Positions 32,182-41,871 of a stretch of 64,000 bases of DNA are shown here, one piece after another. The DNA lies in the NCBI RefSeq assembly GCF_900141785.1, contig NZ_FQYP01000002.1, forward strand, positions 124,001 through 188,000, written 5' to 3'. The position numbers were made by a program, and so were the translations under genes. Source of the DNA: Aquimarina spongiae (GTDB taxonomy: Bacteria > Bacteroidota > Bacteroidia > Flavobacteriales > Flavobacteriaceae). Positions within the stretch are counted from its first letter, which is position 1; each line of letters begins with the position of its first letter. The notes beneath the pieces are model-generated. The model worked only from the letters and a program-made list of their open reading frames with translations. It did no database searches and was not told where the DNA came from.

Positions 32182-34227
32182 CTACAATTCACTTTTCTTT
32201 AAATGCTCAAACAACTTCATAAAAGCGTCATAAGTCACGATCTCGACATCCGCTCGAGGTTCTTTGATGATGTTCATCAGGGAAGCGAAATCATTTGCAT
32301 CAGCTTTGGACACCCCTTCTTGTTTCAGAATTTTCAAGAAAAACGCTGAAACATTCTTTAACGCCGATGATAGTTCCAACAACTCTGAAACCAGAGGAGT
32401 TTCTCCTTTCAGAACAAGTAATTCTTCGTGATTTGCTATCCATTGATGAAACATGGATTCTAGTGGTTTCTGAGCTACTTCGGCTTCAGTAATAAACGTA
32501 TCCACCAATTGACTAAATTGATAAGCATCCGGTGCATCTGTAGTACAAGCATCTGCAAATAAGGTAAAGGGCGAATACGATTTGTACTCTGTTCCTCCCT
32601 TATTGCGGCTGTATTTTTGTAAAGGTTGACAGACTTTGGTTAATTTCTGAAGTGCATCTGTCTGATACCCATTGGAGATATTTCTTAGGATCACATTTTG
32701 ATTTTTAAGATGAGTGAGCCCAAGTTCTTCTAGTCGAAAACTGATCATAGTGAGTCGTTTTCTCATGTGTTGTATATCAGTAACAGTAGCCGGTGACCAA
32801 AACCGTTCGGCTATTGCAGCAGTTCTTGGCCAGATCCTGGAATCAATAGTAAGTGGTGTTACCAATTCTCCCCACATGGTAACTTCTCCTCCTAAAATTT
32901 TCTTTTGCTCCTCTTTTGTTAAGCTAAATGATTTTGGTAGTGGGTCTACTAAATAATGGTTATTTACATCATGCATACGATCGATATAATACCCTGTAGA
33001 CAAAATAGAATAATGTCCTTTTTGTGCCGCTTTAGCCAATGACTCACCTGGTTGTAGCCCTTCCTCTACGCCTCTCCATGAATGAATTAATGCAGTTGTT
33101 GGCATTTGTGGCGTCATAATCTCTTCCCATCCTACTAACCTTTTACCTAGTTTTTCTAATATCTTTTGTAATCTGAGATTGAAATGGGTTTGTAAATCGT
33201 GATTTGATTGAAAACCGTGTTTCTTTTTGAAGGCCATGATTTCAGGGTTTTCGTCCCAGTGTTTCCCCTCGTTTTCATCACCTCCAATATGAACATAAGG
33301 ATCAGGAAATAGTTCTGCTATTTCCGTAAATACATCCTCCAGTATTTGATACGTCTTCTCGTTGGTAGGATCCAAAGTAGGATCAAAAATACCAGCATAC
33401 CGTTCGATAGTATAGGTATCCTTTTTACTTCCCAACTCTGGATACGCCGTAAGCAACGCAGATGCATGCCCGGGAACATCTATTTCTGGTATTACCCTAA
33501 TCCCTCTCTCTGCTGCATATTGAATGATCTCTTTTATCTCCTCATGTGTGTAGTACTCTCCGTCAGAACCAAGTTCATGCAATTTCGGGTGTCGTTTTGA
33601 TTCCAATCTAAACCCTTGATCATCGGTTAGATGCCAATGAAAAACATTGAGTTTAACAGCTGCCATAGCATCAAGGTTTCGTTTTAACACGTCCAAAGGT
33701 TGATAGTGCCGAGCTACATCGATCATCAAACCACGCCAAGGAAACCTTGGCGCATCTTCAATATTCAATGCAGGAATATAAAAATAGTTAGCACTGGGGG
33801 TTACTAATTGCAACAAGGTTTCCAGGCCTCTTAGAGCACCAATATCAGTTATCGATTTGAGATAAATAGTCTTATCTGTTATCTGCAGCGAATATGACTC
33901 ATCATCAAAGTTTTGTAAACTTCCTTCTCGTTCAACTTCAATAATAAATGATGGAGCACTTTTTACTTTTTGTGGGAAGCCTTCTTCAAAAAACACCCCT
34001 GTTCTTCCACTTAATCGTCTTAAAAAACGAGTAGCTCCATTATGCAATCGTTGAGAAGACACATTTTGAATAAAAAGGGTAAAATCCTCTTTTATTACAT
34101 AATTTCCTGCACCTTGATGAATCTCTTTTGGCCAAGGCATTAAATTATATGAATACTGATCCGTTGTTTGTGCTGTAACTAATTGCATTGTCCCAAGTAT
34201 TAGGGCGATCCAATATATTTTTTTCAT
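32182..34227 (-). CDS. GH20 beta-N-acetylhexosaminidase
   Basis: This 681-aa protein has a signal peptide 1-19. It has an N-terminal GH20b alpha/beta domain (about 25-155) and the catalytic barrel from FPWRGLMIDVARHY (163). The catalytic pair Asp317-Glu318 lies in HIGGDENEG, and the HWHLTDDQGFR segment (198-207) is the family hallmark. It releases terminal GlcNAc from chitobiose and longer chitooligosaccharides in the periplasm. The C-terminal region after about 500 is helical and shows no binding module or T9SS domain, consistent with a periplasmic location after SusCD uptake. It starts 9 nt after the nagB-like gene, so the two are cotranscribed. Confidence 0.95.
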   Translation of the reverse strand: MKKIYWIALILGTMQLVTAQTTDQYSYNLMPWPKEIHQGAGNYVIKEDFTLFIQNVSSQRLHNGATRFLRRLSGRTGVFFEEGFPQKVKSAPSFIIEVEREGSLQNFDDESYSLQITDKTIYLKSITDIGALRGLETLLQLVTPSANYFYIPALNIEDAPRFPWRGLMIDVARHYQPLDVLKRNLDAMAAVKLNVFHWHLTDDQGFRLESKRHPKLHELGSDGEYYTHEEIKEIIQYAAERGIRVIPEIDVPGHASALLTAYPELGSKKDTYTIERYAGIFDPTLDPTNEKTYQILEDVFTEIAELFPDPYVHIGGDENEGKHWDENPEIMAFKKKHGFQSNHDLQTHFNLRLQKILEKLGKRLVGWEEIMTPQMPTTALIHSWRGVEEGLQPGESLAKAAQKGHYSILSTGYYIDRMHDVNNHYLVDPLPKSFSLTKEEQKKILGGEVTMWGELVTPLTIDSRIWPRTAAIAERFWSPATVTDIQHMRKRLTMISFRLEELGLTHLKNQNVILRNISNGYQTDALQKLTKVCQPLQKYSRNKGGTEYKSYSPFTLFADACTTDAPDAYQFSQLVDTFITEAEVAQKPLESMFHQWIANHEELLVLKGETPLVSELLELSSALKNVSAFFLKILKQEGVSKADANDFASLMNIIKEPRADVEIVTYDAFMKLFEHLKKSEL

Positions 34228-34236
34228 TAACTTTTT

Positions 34237-36204
34237 TTAAAAATGATATCGCTTAAAAGCCTCTATGGCTTCATATTCTGCTAAACCTAGTTTGTGATAC
34301 TTTTCTGCTGTTTGTTGATTTCGTTCTTCTGCTCTTACCCAAAATTCTCTAGAGTCATCTCCTTGAAACATTACTCCATCCTTTTGAGACTGATGAAAAA
34401 ATATGGCCTTGCGTTTCTTTAGTACCTCATCAGGACTTAAAGGAACTGCCATTTCTATATCATGAATATCCCATTCTTGCCAAGCTCCTCGGTATAGCCA
34501 TACCCAACAATCCTTCATATATTCTTCTTCTCTCAGATCATTTAACACTTCAAATAACACATCCAAACATACTTTATGTGTTCCATGAGGATCTGCCAGG
34601 TCTCCCGCCGCATAGATTTGATGGGGTTTGACTTTCTTGATCAAGTTGGTTAATCGTTTTTTATCTTCCGGTCCGTATGGATTTTTCTTTACCGTTCCGG
34701 TTTCGTAAAAAGGAAGGTCAAGAAAATGTACATACGCATCTGGCAAGCCCAAAAATCGTGTCGCTCCATAAGATTCTCCTCTACGGATCAATCCCTTTAA
34801 AGATCTCGTTGATTCAGAATCTATCATCCGTTCCTGTTTCCTTTTGAGTTCCAAAATGATTGAACCGATGTTTTCCTTATCAGTTGCAGGTAACATATTT
34901 TGTATCACCTCTGCATATTTTATGGCCTCTTCATCAGACACTGCAATATTTCCAGAGGTCTGATACGCTACATGTACAATATGATCTTGTTCTATCAAGC
35001 GAAGAAATGTTCCTCCCATAGAAATCACATCGTCATCGGGATGAGGACTTAGAATCAACACTCTCTTTTTATGTGGGGTATTGCGCTCTGGCCTATAGGT
35101 ATCATCAGCATTTGGTTTCCCACCTGGCCATCCGGTAATGGTATGCTGTAAGGTGTTGAACATTCTGATATTTAGTTCATATGAAGAACCTTCTTCCGCC
35201 AAAAGTCCTGACATTCCATGGTCATTATAATCCTTGTCTGTTAATTTTAGAATTGGTTTTTGCACTTTTTGACTCAACCAGATAATGGCTTTATTCTTGT
35301 TTTTTTCGTTCCAACGGCAAGGACCAACTAACCAAGGAGTTTTGATTCTTGTAAGCTCTTCTGCAGCCTCCTTATCCAAAACAAATGTGGTATTTTCATG
35401 ACGCTGCAAATACGAAGCAGGTACTTCTGAAGAAACCATTCCTTCTATAGTTTCCTTTACGACTTCTGCCTTTTTATGTCCCCAAGCCATAATGACAATT
35501 CGCTTTGCTTTTTTAATGGTCCCAATACCCATCGTAATTGCTTTTTTGGGAACATTTTCGATACCAAAAAAAGCAGGAGCAGCATCAGATCGTGTAAGGT
35601 GATCCAGAGTGATACTTCGAGTTACCGAATTATAATGAGATCCTGGTTCATTAAATCCAATATGCCCAGTTCTACCGATCCCTAACAGTTGAAAATCCAA
35701 TCCACCAAAGGAGTTTATTTTTAATTCGTAATCGATGCAATATTGATGGATTTGTTCCTGTGGAATAGTCCCATCAGGAATATGAATATTTTCTGGTAAA
35801 ATATCTACATGATTAAACAGGTGTTCGTGCATGAAATAGTGGTAACTCTGTACATTGCCCTTTTCCATTGGGAAATACTCGTCCAGATTAAACGTAACCA
35901 CATTGGCAAAACTTAGACCTTCTTCCTTATGCATTCGTACTAGTTCTTCATACACCTTTATTGGCGAAGAACCTGTAGCCAATCCCAAAACACAAGATTC
36001 TTGTTGTGCTTGCTTTTCTTTGATTAACCCTGCTATTTCTTGTGCAATAATGATAGAAGCATAATCCGAACTCTTAAAAATCACATTATGGATTTTTTCA
36101 AACCGTGTCTCTTCAAATTTTCCAGCTTCGCGATAGCTGATATCCTTGTAATAAGGCCCGTTGCTATTATTGATCGAGGAATCGTACTTTGTTTGTGTAC
36201 TCAT
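34237..36204 (-). CDS. nagB: glucosamine-6-phosphate deaminase fused to a PIG-L-type deacetylase domain
   Basis: This 655-aa cytoplasmic protein (no signal peptide). Residues 40-300 form the NagB isomerase/deaminase domain with LATGSSP (75-81), FNLDEY (105-110) and GIGRTGHIGFNEP (175-187), all active-site motifs. Residues 378 onwards form a PIG-L/LmbE domain with the zinc motif SPHPDDD (His388, Asp391) and a later DPHGTH His pair. NagB converts GlcN-6-P to Fru-6-P and ammonia. PIG-L enzymes are N-acetylglucosaminyl deacetylases, so the fusion may couple deacetylation and deamination. The fused form of about 640-660 aa is widespread in Bacteroidota. No separate NagA gene is present in this window. 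Confidence 0.93.
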   Translation of the reverse strand: MSTQTKYDSSINNSNGPYYKDISYREAGKFEETRFEKIHNVIFKSSDYASIIIAQEIAGLIKEKQAQQESCVLGLATGSSPIKVYEELVRMHKEEGLSFANVVTFNLDEYFPMEKGNVQSYHYFMHEHLFNHVDILPENIHIPDGTIPQEQIHQYCIDYELKINSFGGLDFQLLGIGRTGHIGFNEPGSHYNSVTRSITLDHLTRSDAAPAFFGIENVPKKAITMGIGTIKKAKRIVIMAWGHKKAEVVKETIEGMVSSEVPASYLQRHENTTFVLDKEAAEELTRIKTPWLVGPCRWNEKNKNKAIIWLSQKVQKPILKLTDKDYNDHGMSGLLAEEGSSYELNIRMFNTLQHTITGWPGGKPNADDTYRPERNTPHKKRVLILSPHPDDDVISMGGTFLRLIEQDHIVHVAYQTSGNIAVSDEEAIKYAEVIQNMLPATDKENIGSIILELKRKQERMIDSESTRSLKGLIRRGESYGATRFLGLPDAYVHFLDLPFYETGTVKKNPYGPEDKKRLTNLIKKVKPHQIYAAGDLADPHGTHKVCLDVLFEVLNDLREEEYMKDCWVWLYRGAWQEWDIHDIEMAVPLSPDEVLKKRKAIFFHQSQKDGVMFQGDDSREFWVRAEERNQQTAEKYHKLGLAEYEAIEAFKRYHF

Positions 36205-36522
36205 TGCGTAACTTAAGTTATGTTGTTTAATGGCTTATCGAAAATGAAACTATTACCTATATGGCTTTTATGAAAAGTTTTTCGACAGATGACATGAAAG
36301 CAATCACAAATGACAATAAAAATTGCACTAGATGATGAAGCAAAAAATCACTAATAATTTTTTGGAGTCCCATTAGCCCCATAAACCTTGTTGTTGCACC
36401 AGAAAAACACCTATATTTAAAATCTGGTTGTATGTCGACAAAAGCATGCTATATAGAGCATAAATTCGGGAATTGACACAAAGTTGATTACTTTGATTTC
36501 TTATAGAAATTTGTCTTCGAAA
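36205..36522. other. divergent promoter region between nagB and the VCBS lipoprotein gene
   Basis: This 318-bp gap must carry the start signals of the nagB-GH20 operon and of the plus-strand VCBS gene, but no exact TAnnTTTG is seen. A 5-bp inverted repeat ATGCT/AGCAT (36446-36461) and the string TTGACA (36473-36478) lie on the VCBS side. I see no ORF or RNA gene. Confidence 0.4.
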
Positions 36523-39500
36523 ATGGTCTTTAGAAAATTCTGGATTTTAGTATTCCTGTCTCTTATTCATTGCAATACAGAACATCAAAACGGTAACCAT
36601 AAGAAAGTTCAAGAAAAGGAATCATTATTCAAAATGGTTGATCCTTCTGTTTCTAATATTTATTTCAAAAACGAAGTGTCTGAAACCTTATCATTTAACT
36701 TCCTAAACTATTCGTACATATACAACGGCGGAGGAATTGCAGTGGGAGATATCAATAATGATGGATTAGAAGATCTGTATTTTAGCTCTAATCAAAACAG
36801 TAATAAATTATACCTAAATAAAGGAAATTTTATTTTTGAAGATATTACTGAAAAAGCCGGAGTTGAAGATGCTACTGGTTGGACTACCGGTGTATCAATG
36901 ATAGATATCAACAATGATGGATGGATAGATATTTACGTATGCAAATCGGGTTCTTTACATGATTCTGAAAAAAGGAAAAACAAATTATATATTAACCAAC
37001 GAGATGGAACTTTTCTAGAGCAAGCAAAAGTCTATGGACTGGATAGTGAAGCCTATTCTACTCAAGCCTATTACCTAGATTACGATAAAGACGGTGATGT
37101 GGATATGTACCTGGTCAATCATCGTGCTGATTTTAACAATAATGTGGTTGTTGATCCTAGAATACAAAACAATATTGATCCAGAAAGTACAGATCAGCTC
37201 TTTGAAAATGTAACCGGAAAATTTAAAAACGTCACACAAACTTCCGGAATTCTAAATAAAGCCTGGGGACTGAGCGCAGCAATTGGTGATTTTGATGAGG
37301 ATGGATGGCCGGATATTCATGTGGCTAATGATTTTTTGGAACCTGATTTCCTTTATATCAACAATAAGGATGGGACTTTTACTAATCGGATTCTTGAAAC
37401 TTTTGACCATATTTCTGCCAATAGCATGGGATCAGATTATGCAGATATCAATAACGACCTAAAACCAGATCTTATTGTTTTAGACATGCTTGCCGAAGAT
37501 CATCAAAGAAGTAAAGAAAACATGGCAACCATGAGCACTGATAACTTCAAGTATTTGGTGGATATAGGATATCATTATCAATATATGTCTAATATGCTTC
37601 AGTTGAATTTGGGAGATGGATCTTATAGTGAAATTGGGCAATTATCAGGCATTTCCAAAACCGACTGGAGTTGGGCTCCTTTAATTGCAGATTTTGATAA
37701 TAACGGGTATAACGATCTTTTGGTTACCAATGGTATCAAACATGATCTTTCTAATCAGGATTTTAGAAATAGTATGCGAAACAATATCCTCAATCAACAG
37801 AAAGTCACTTTACAAGAAGCCATAGGTATGATGCCTTCTACCACTTTGGAAAACAAAATATTTTCGAATGCCGGCACGTATCAGTTTCAAAACAAAAACC
37901 AAGAATGGGGGCTACATCACAAAATAAACTCTAATGGTGCAGCCTATGTGGATCTTGATAACGACGGTGATTTGGATATTGTCTTAAACAATCAAGATGT
38001 CATTGCTAGTATCTACCAGAATCAACAATCCAACAACTTCATAAGTATCACATTGTCTAATCCTGAAAACAATAATACACTTTTGGGAACTCGCATTAAG
38101 GTATACACCAATCAACATCAACAGATGAAAATGTATTATACCTGTAGAGGTTTTCAATCTTCGGTAACCAACAACCTACATTTTGGCCTGGGCAAAACCG
38201 AAATCATAGACAGCATTGTGGTTGATTGGCCCAACAATCAATCCAGTTCTTTAAAAAATGTTGTGGCAAATCAAAAACTTCATATTGACTATAAAAAGAA
38301 AGAAGCATTCTCAAAATCACAAACGACAGAGACAGTCGCAATAAAAGTCCATCCTAGCAATGCATTTGGAGTAACTTACAACCATCAGGAAACCCAATTT
38401 GATGATTATGCGTTACAACTATTACTCCCCCAAAAGCAAAGCGAAAAAGGAACTCCAATTGCAGTAGCTGATGTAAATAACGATGGTTTAGAAGATTTCT
38501 TTGTCGGGAATGCAAAGGGTGCTAGTGCCATGCTTTATATTCAAGATAATTCAGGTTCTTTTTCTATCATGAGTCAAAACACTTTTGAAAAGGATAGTAA
38601 TTTTGAAGATCGAAAAGCACTGTTTTTTGACTATGACAACGATGGGGATCAGGATTTGTATGTTGCTTCCGGGAGTTATGAAAATATTGCAGACAAACCT
38701 TATCTGCAGGATAGAATTTATGAGAATACTGGTCAAGGAAATTTTACAAGAAAAGAAAATCTATTACCTAAAATTCAAACGGTATCAGGAGGAATTGCTA
38801 TTGCAGATTTTGACAACGATCAAGATGAAGATATTTTCATCGGAGGAGGCTTTATACCAGGTAAGTACCCTTCTGCTTATCCTTCCTATATTTTGAAAAA
38901 CGAAAACGGAAAGTTTATTGATGCTACTCAGGATATAGCAAAAGACCTGTCAAATATCAATCACATCAATGATGCATTATTTTCTGATTATGATAGTGAT
39001 GGTGATCTTGATCTTGTGGTTGTTGGCGAATGGTCTTCCCCTACAATTCTTGAAAATAAAAAGGGAAAATTTGAGGCTGCAGATATCAAAGCGCTAAATG
39101 ATTTGTCTGGTTGGTTTTTTAAAATTTCAAGTTCAGACATTGATAATGATGGTGATATCGATTACCTCTTAGGTAACTTGGGTGAGAATAATAAATTTCA
39201 TCCCTCTACAGATAAACCTTTCCATATATACGCCAAGGATTTTGATGCTGACCATAGCATTGACATTGTCCTAAGTAAAACCACAAAAAAAGGAGTTTTG
39301 CTGCCTGTTAGAGGAAAGGAATGTTCGTCTCAGCAAATCCCTAGGCTTTCTGAAAAATTTAAGACGTATAATTCATTTGCTGCTGCTTCTTTACCCGAAA
39401 TTTATGGTCAAGAAGCTCTAAATAATGCAGTTCATTATACTGCTACCTGTTTTACCAGCTTGTTATTAAAAAACAAGGGACAAGGAAATTTTGATGTTCA

Positions 39501-39837
39501 AGAACTGCCTATTACTGCTCAATTTGGTCCTTCAACCGATTTTTTGGTAGAAGACTTTAATCAAGATGGTAATAAAGATGTTTTTGGTATCGGATCTCTA
39601 TATGAAGCTGAAACCGAAACTATTCGTTATGATGGTAACAAAGGGTATTTCTTATTCGGAAATACAGATCAAACCCAATTTGCTTCTTATCTGCTATCTG
39701 ATACATTACAGCAATTACAAGCTAAAGCTTGCAGGTTTATTACTATCAAAAACAAAAAGTACATTCTGATTTTTACCAAAAACAACGAGTTGAAGTTTTT
39801 GGAATACCAATTTGAAACAAAAAACCTCCATAAATAG
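36523..39837 (+). CDS. FG-GAP/VCBS-repeat lipoprotein with ASPIC/UnbV-like domain
   Basis: This 1104-aa protein has a lipoprotein signal from ATG 36523 (MVFRKFWILVFLSLIHC; Cys at about 18); an earlier start at 36484 would put 13 polar residues before it. Many FG-GAP repeats with DxNxDGxxD calcium motifs (DINNDGLED, DINNDGWID, DYDKDGDVD, DFDNNGYND, DLDNDGDLD and more) build two beta-propellers. An ASPIC/UnbV-like stretch with a HFGLG motif (about 470-580) lies between them. Such surface lipoproteins are regular companions of SusC/SusD loci and are thought to bind polymer or stabilise surface complexes. It is the only plus-strand gene within the PUL and has its own promoter. Confidence 0.88.
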   Translation: MVFRKFWILVFLSLIHCNTEHQNGNHKKVQEKESLFKMVDPSVSNIYFKNEVSETLSFNFLNYSYIYNGGGIAVGDINNDGLEDLYFSSNQNSNKLYLNKGNFIFEDITEKAGVEDATGWTTGVSMIDINNDGWIDIYVCKSGSLHDSEKRKNKLYINQRDGTFLEQAKVYGLDSEAYSTQAYYLDYDKDGDVDMYLVNHRADFNNNVVVDPRIQNNIDPESTDQLFENVTGKFKNVTQTSGILNKAWGLSAAIGDFDEDGWPDIHVANDFLEPDFLYINNKDGTFTNRILETFDHISANSMGSDYADINNDLKPDLIVLDMLAEDHQRSKENMATMSTDNFKYLVDIGYHYQYMSNMLQLNLGDGSYSEIGQLSGISKTDWSWAPLIADFDNNGYNDLLVTNGIKHDLSNQDFRNSMRNNILNQQKVTLQEAIGMMPSTTLENKIFSNAGTYQFQNKNQEWGLHHKINSNGAAYVDLDNDGDLDIVLNNQDVIASIYQNQQSNNFISITLSNPENNNTLLGTRIKVYTNQHQQMKMYYTCRGFQSSVTNNLHFGLGKTEIIDSIVVDWPNNQSSSLKNVVANQKLHIDYKKKEAFSKSQTTETVAIKVHPSNAFGVTYNHQETQFDDYALQLLLPQKQSEKGTPIAVADVNNDGLEDFFVGNAKGASAMLYIQDNSGSFSIMSQNTFEKDSNFEDRKALFFDYDNDGDQDLYVASGSYENIADKPYLQDRIYENTGQGNFTRKENLLPKIQTVSGGIAIADFDNDQDEDIFIGGGFIPGKYPSAYPSYILKNENGKFIDATQDIAKDLSNINHINDALFSDYDSDGDLDLVVVGEWSSPTILENKKGKFEAADIKALNDLSGWFFKISSSDIDNDGDIDYLLGNLGENNKFHPSTDKPFHIYAKDFDADHSIDIVLSKTTKKGVLLPVRGKECSSQQIPRLSEKFKTYNSFAAASLPEIYGQEALNNAVHYTATCFTSLLLKNKGQGNFDVQELPITAQFGPSTDFLVEDFNQDGNKDVFGIGSLYEAETETIRYDGNKGYFLFGNTDQTQFASYLLSDTLQQLQAKACRFITIKNKKYILIFTKNNELKFLEYQFETKNLHK

Positions 39838-39891
39838 CAGCCACACTTTTTACAGAGGTTTCTCCAATTAAAAACTAACATTTATACATTT

Positions 39892-41739
39892 CTAATCACA
39901 TGAACGTATGGTTTTCCACCAGTGTTCTCCACTTCCTGGAATTACCCAAATTGGTCCGGTTTGTGCCTCATACAACACTCCTTGATATACCACCTGATCT
40001 CCTTGGTTGTATATTTGTGGGTAAGCTTCCCAATTGGCAACTCCGGCGCAAGAACCACTACCTCCTCCATCAGATTGTACTGAGATTGCAACCGCAGAAG
40101 AAGTTGTTGTTCCTCCAGCATTATCCGTGGCAATTGCGGTAATGGTATAATTTCCAGTACCTGCATTAGTCCATGAATAACTGTATGGGCTTGTAGTATC
40201 TTCGCCTAATTTGGTGTTTCCTTCAAAAAACTCTACTCTAGTAACGGTCCCATCGCTATCAGATGCATTGGCAGAAATCACTATCGCGGTACCTTGAGTA
40301 AACGTGGTGTTATTTGATGGAGAAGTGATCGCTACCGAAGGTAGTTGATTACTTCCATCGCCTCCACCATCACCACAATTCTGTAGCAATTCCCAAGGTT
40401 TACCATTTCCAGTATTCGAGGAGGGCACATCACCTTGGGTCCACCATTTTGCACGATATAATTGATTTTGGTATACCGCTTCCTGACCACCTTGATATGC
40501 TGTAGCCGAGTTCCATTGTGCCGAATTACATCCGGTACCATCTCCACCGCCATCACCTCCGCCGTCTCCACCATCATATGGTGATTCTGGGTAGTTTTCT
40601 GCATTCGCGATGGCTTGGGATTGCGATACTCCATCCAACACCTGACTTGCTACATACAAATATCCATATGCAGAAGAGTTCCCATCTCCCAACAATAATT
40701 GCCAAATCATAATCCCATCATTGTTCACATTAGTTGCTCCTATATGAGCAGATAGATCCGCCATAGTTTGATAAGTATACGTATAATACGGCCCCCATGG
40801 CTCATCTGGATAATGTGTCCCTGCTGCAATCGAGAAACCATATCGATCTGCATAATGTTTGTAAGCATCATACATTATTTTTCGGTTACTTGCAGCTCCG
40901 GTATTATACCCTTGATAGGCTATTAGATCTATTTTATCTCCCACAGCTTCCATCACCGGAATCATATGCCCTGTGGTAGCAAAGCCATATAAACTAATAG
41001 CTTGATTTGGAGAAGTAGCATTATATAAATTAGCATCAGATTCTCCAGTTACGCTATTCCTCTTGCTATAAGCAAACGGTGAGGAAGGATCATCATTATT
41101 TAATCCTCCTAATGCTCCAACTCCTGCTGGCGCACAGGCTAATAGGTACTGTCCTTTGGGCATTATCGCTCTTGAGTTATTGAAAAAATCAATAAATCGT
41201 TGCACATTAATAGGTTCTCCTATAGTAGCAAAACTCCCATTGGGTTCAAAATCCCAGTCGATCCCTTCAAATCCCATGTCATCGACAAGATCCTTGATTT
41301 GTTGATAGTTAATATCATAAGCAGCATCCGATCCCCAATACGTCTCTCCTCCTACGGATAGTATCACTTTGGTCCCTTTTGATTTTAAGATAGCTACAGA
41401 TTCTTTAAGCGTAGCACCTCCATACGGTGTTTGGATACCTGTATTTGTTATATCCAGTGATCCTTTCTGATATCGTAGATTAGGTCTTGCAAAAGCGAGA
41501 AACACGTGGGTAACATGTTTGGGAATATCTCTAAGTTTAGAACCCTGACCTGTGGTAGTCCAACTCTCTGACCATGATGGGAAATATCCCAAAATAATGG
41601 GTTGTGTAAGCACAGTTTTTCTATCAAGCTGAACGGATGGATCTTCCTCTCTGAGATCATTTATAAAGCTTTCATTATTGCAAGAAAACAATAATGCTAG
41701 CATCGCAACTACTGTGATAATTCTTTTCATTGATTTCAT
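39892..41739 (-). CDS. surface GH18 chitinase/chitin-binding lipoprotein with two CBM5/12
   Basis: This 615-aa protein has a lipobox LLFSC (Cys20), followed by Asn-Asn-Glu, consistent with an outer-membrane lipoprotein. GH18 domain 46-385 with catalytic block EGIDWDFE (158-165): Glu165 is the acid, but the first Asp of the usual DxxDxDxE is Glu158. A Gly/Asp-rich linker (389-403), CBM5/12 (404-455), Ig-like domain (466-555) and a second CBM5/12 at the very C-terminus (564-615) follow. No T9SS domain. Its place directly downstream of susD suggests it is the surface glycan-binding or initial-cleavage protein of the SusCD complex. A terminator-like hairpin separates the two genes. Confidence 0.92.
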   Translation of the reverse strand: MKSMKRIITVVAMLALLFSCNNESFINDLREEDPSVQLDRKTVLTQPIILGYFPSWSESWTTTGQGSKLRDIPKHVTHVFLAFARPNLRYQKGSLDITNTGIQTPYGGATLKESVAILKSKGTKVILSVGGETYWGSDAAYDINYQQIKDLVDDMGFEGIDWDFEPNGSFATIGEPINVQRFIDFFNNSRAIMPKGQYLLACAPAGVGALGGLNNDDPSSPFAYSKRNSVTGESDANLYNATSPNQAISLYGFATTGHMIPVMEAVGDKIDLIAYQGYNTGAASNRKIMYDAYKHYADRYGFSIAAGTHYPDEPWGPYYTYTYQTMADLSAHIGATNVNNDGIMIWQLLLGDGNSSAYGYLYVASQVLDGVSQSQAIANAENYPESPYDGGDGGGDGGGDGTGCNSAQWNSATAYQGGQEAVYQNQLYRAKWWTQGDVPSSNTGNGKPWELLQNCGDGGGDGSNQLPSVAITSPSNNTTFTQGTAIVISANASDSDGTVTRVEFFEGNTKLGEDTTSPYSYSWTNAGTGNYTITAIATDNAGGTTTSSAVAISVQSDGGGSGSCAGVANWEAYPQIYNQGDQVVYQGVLYEAQTGPIWVIPGSGEHWWKTIRSCD

Positions 41740-41814
41740 AATATATAGTTAGATGTTTGTGTTAGGTAGTATTTATCTCATGCATTCTTGTTATTATATT
41801 TCATTTAAAGAAGG

Positions 41815-41856
41815 AAAAAAGAGAGAAACGGAATACAATTCACTATTTCTCTCTTT
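41815..41856 (-). terminator. terminator/attenuator between susD and the GH18 lipoprotein gene
   Basis: AAAGAGAGAAA (41818-41828) and TTTCTCTCTTT (41846-41856) form a perfect 11-bp stem with a 17-nt loop, with a T run after it on the minus strand. It lies 16 nt after the susD stop, so part of the transcripts would stop here, giving more SusCD than chitinase. Confidence 0.75.
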
Positions 41857-41871
41857 AAAATCACATGTGTG

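Noticed and set aside
39821-39861. AAACCTC/GAGGTTT stem between the convergent VCBS and GH18 lipoprotein genes
   Set aside because: Only 7 bp with a loop of more than 20 nt and no clear U tract, so too weak to call a terminator.
40515-40575. Repetitive GGTGGCGG-type DNA in the surface chitinase gene, considered as a CRISPR-like or satellite repeat
   Set aside because: It is the coding DNA of a Gly/Asp-rich linker within an intact frame.
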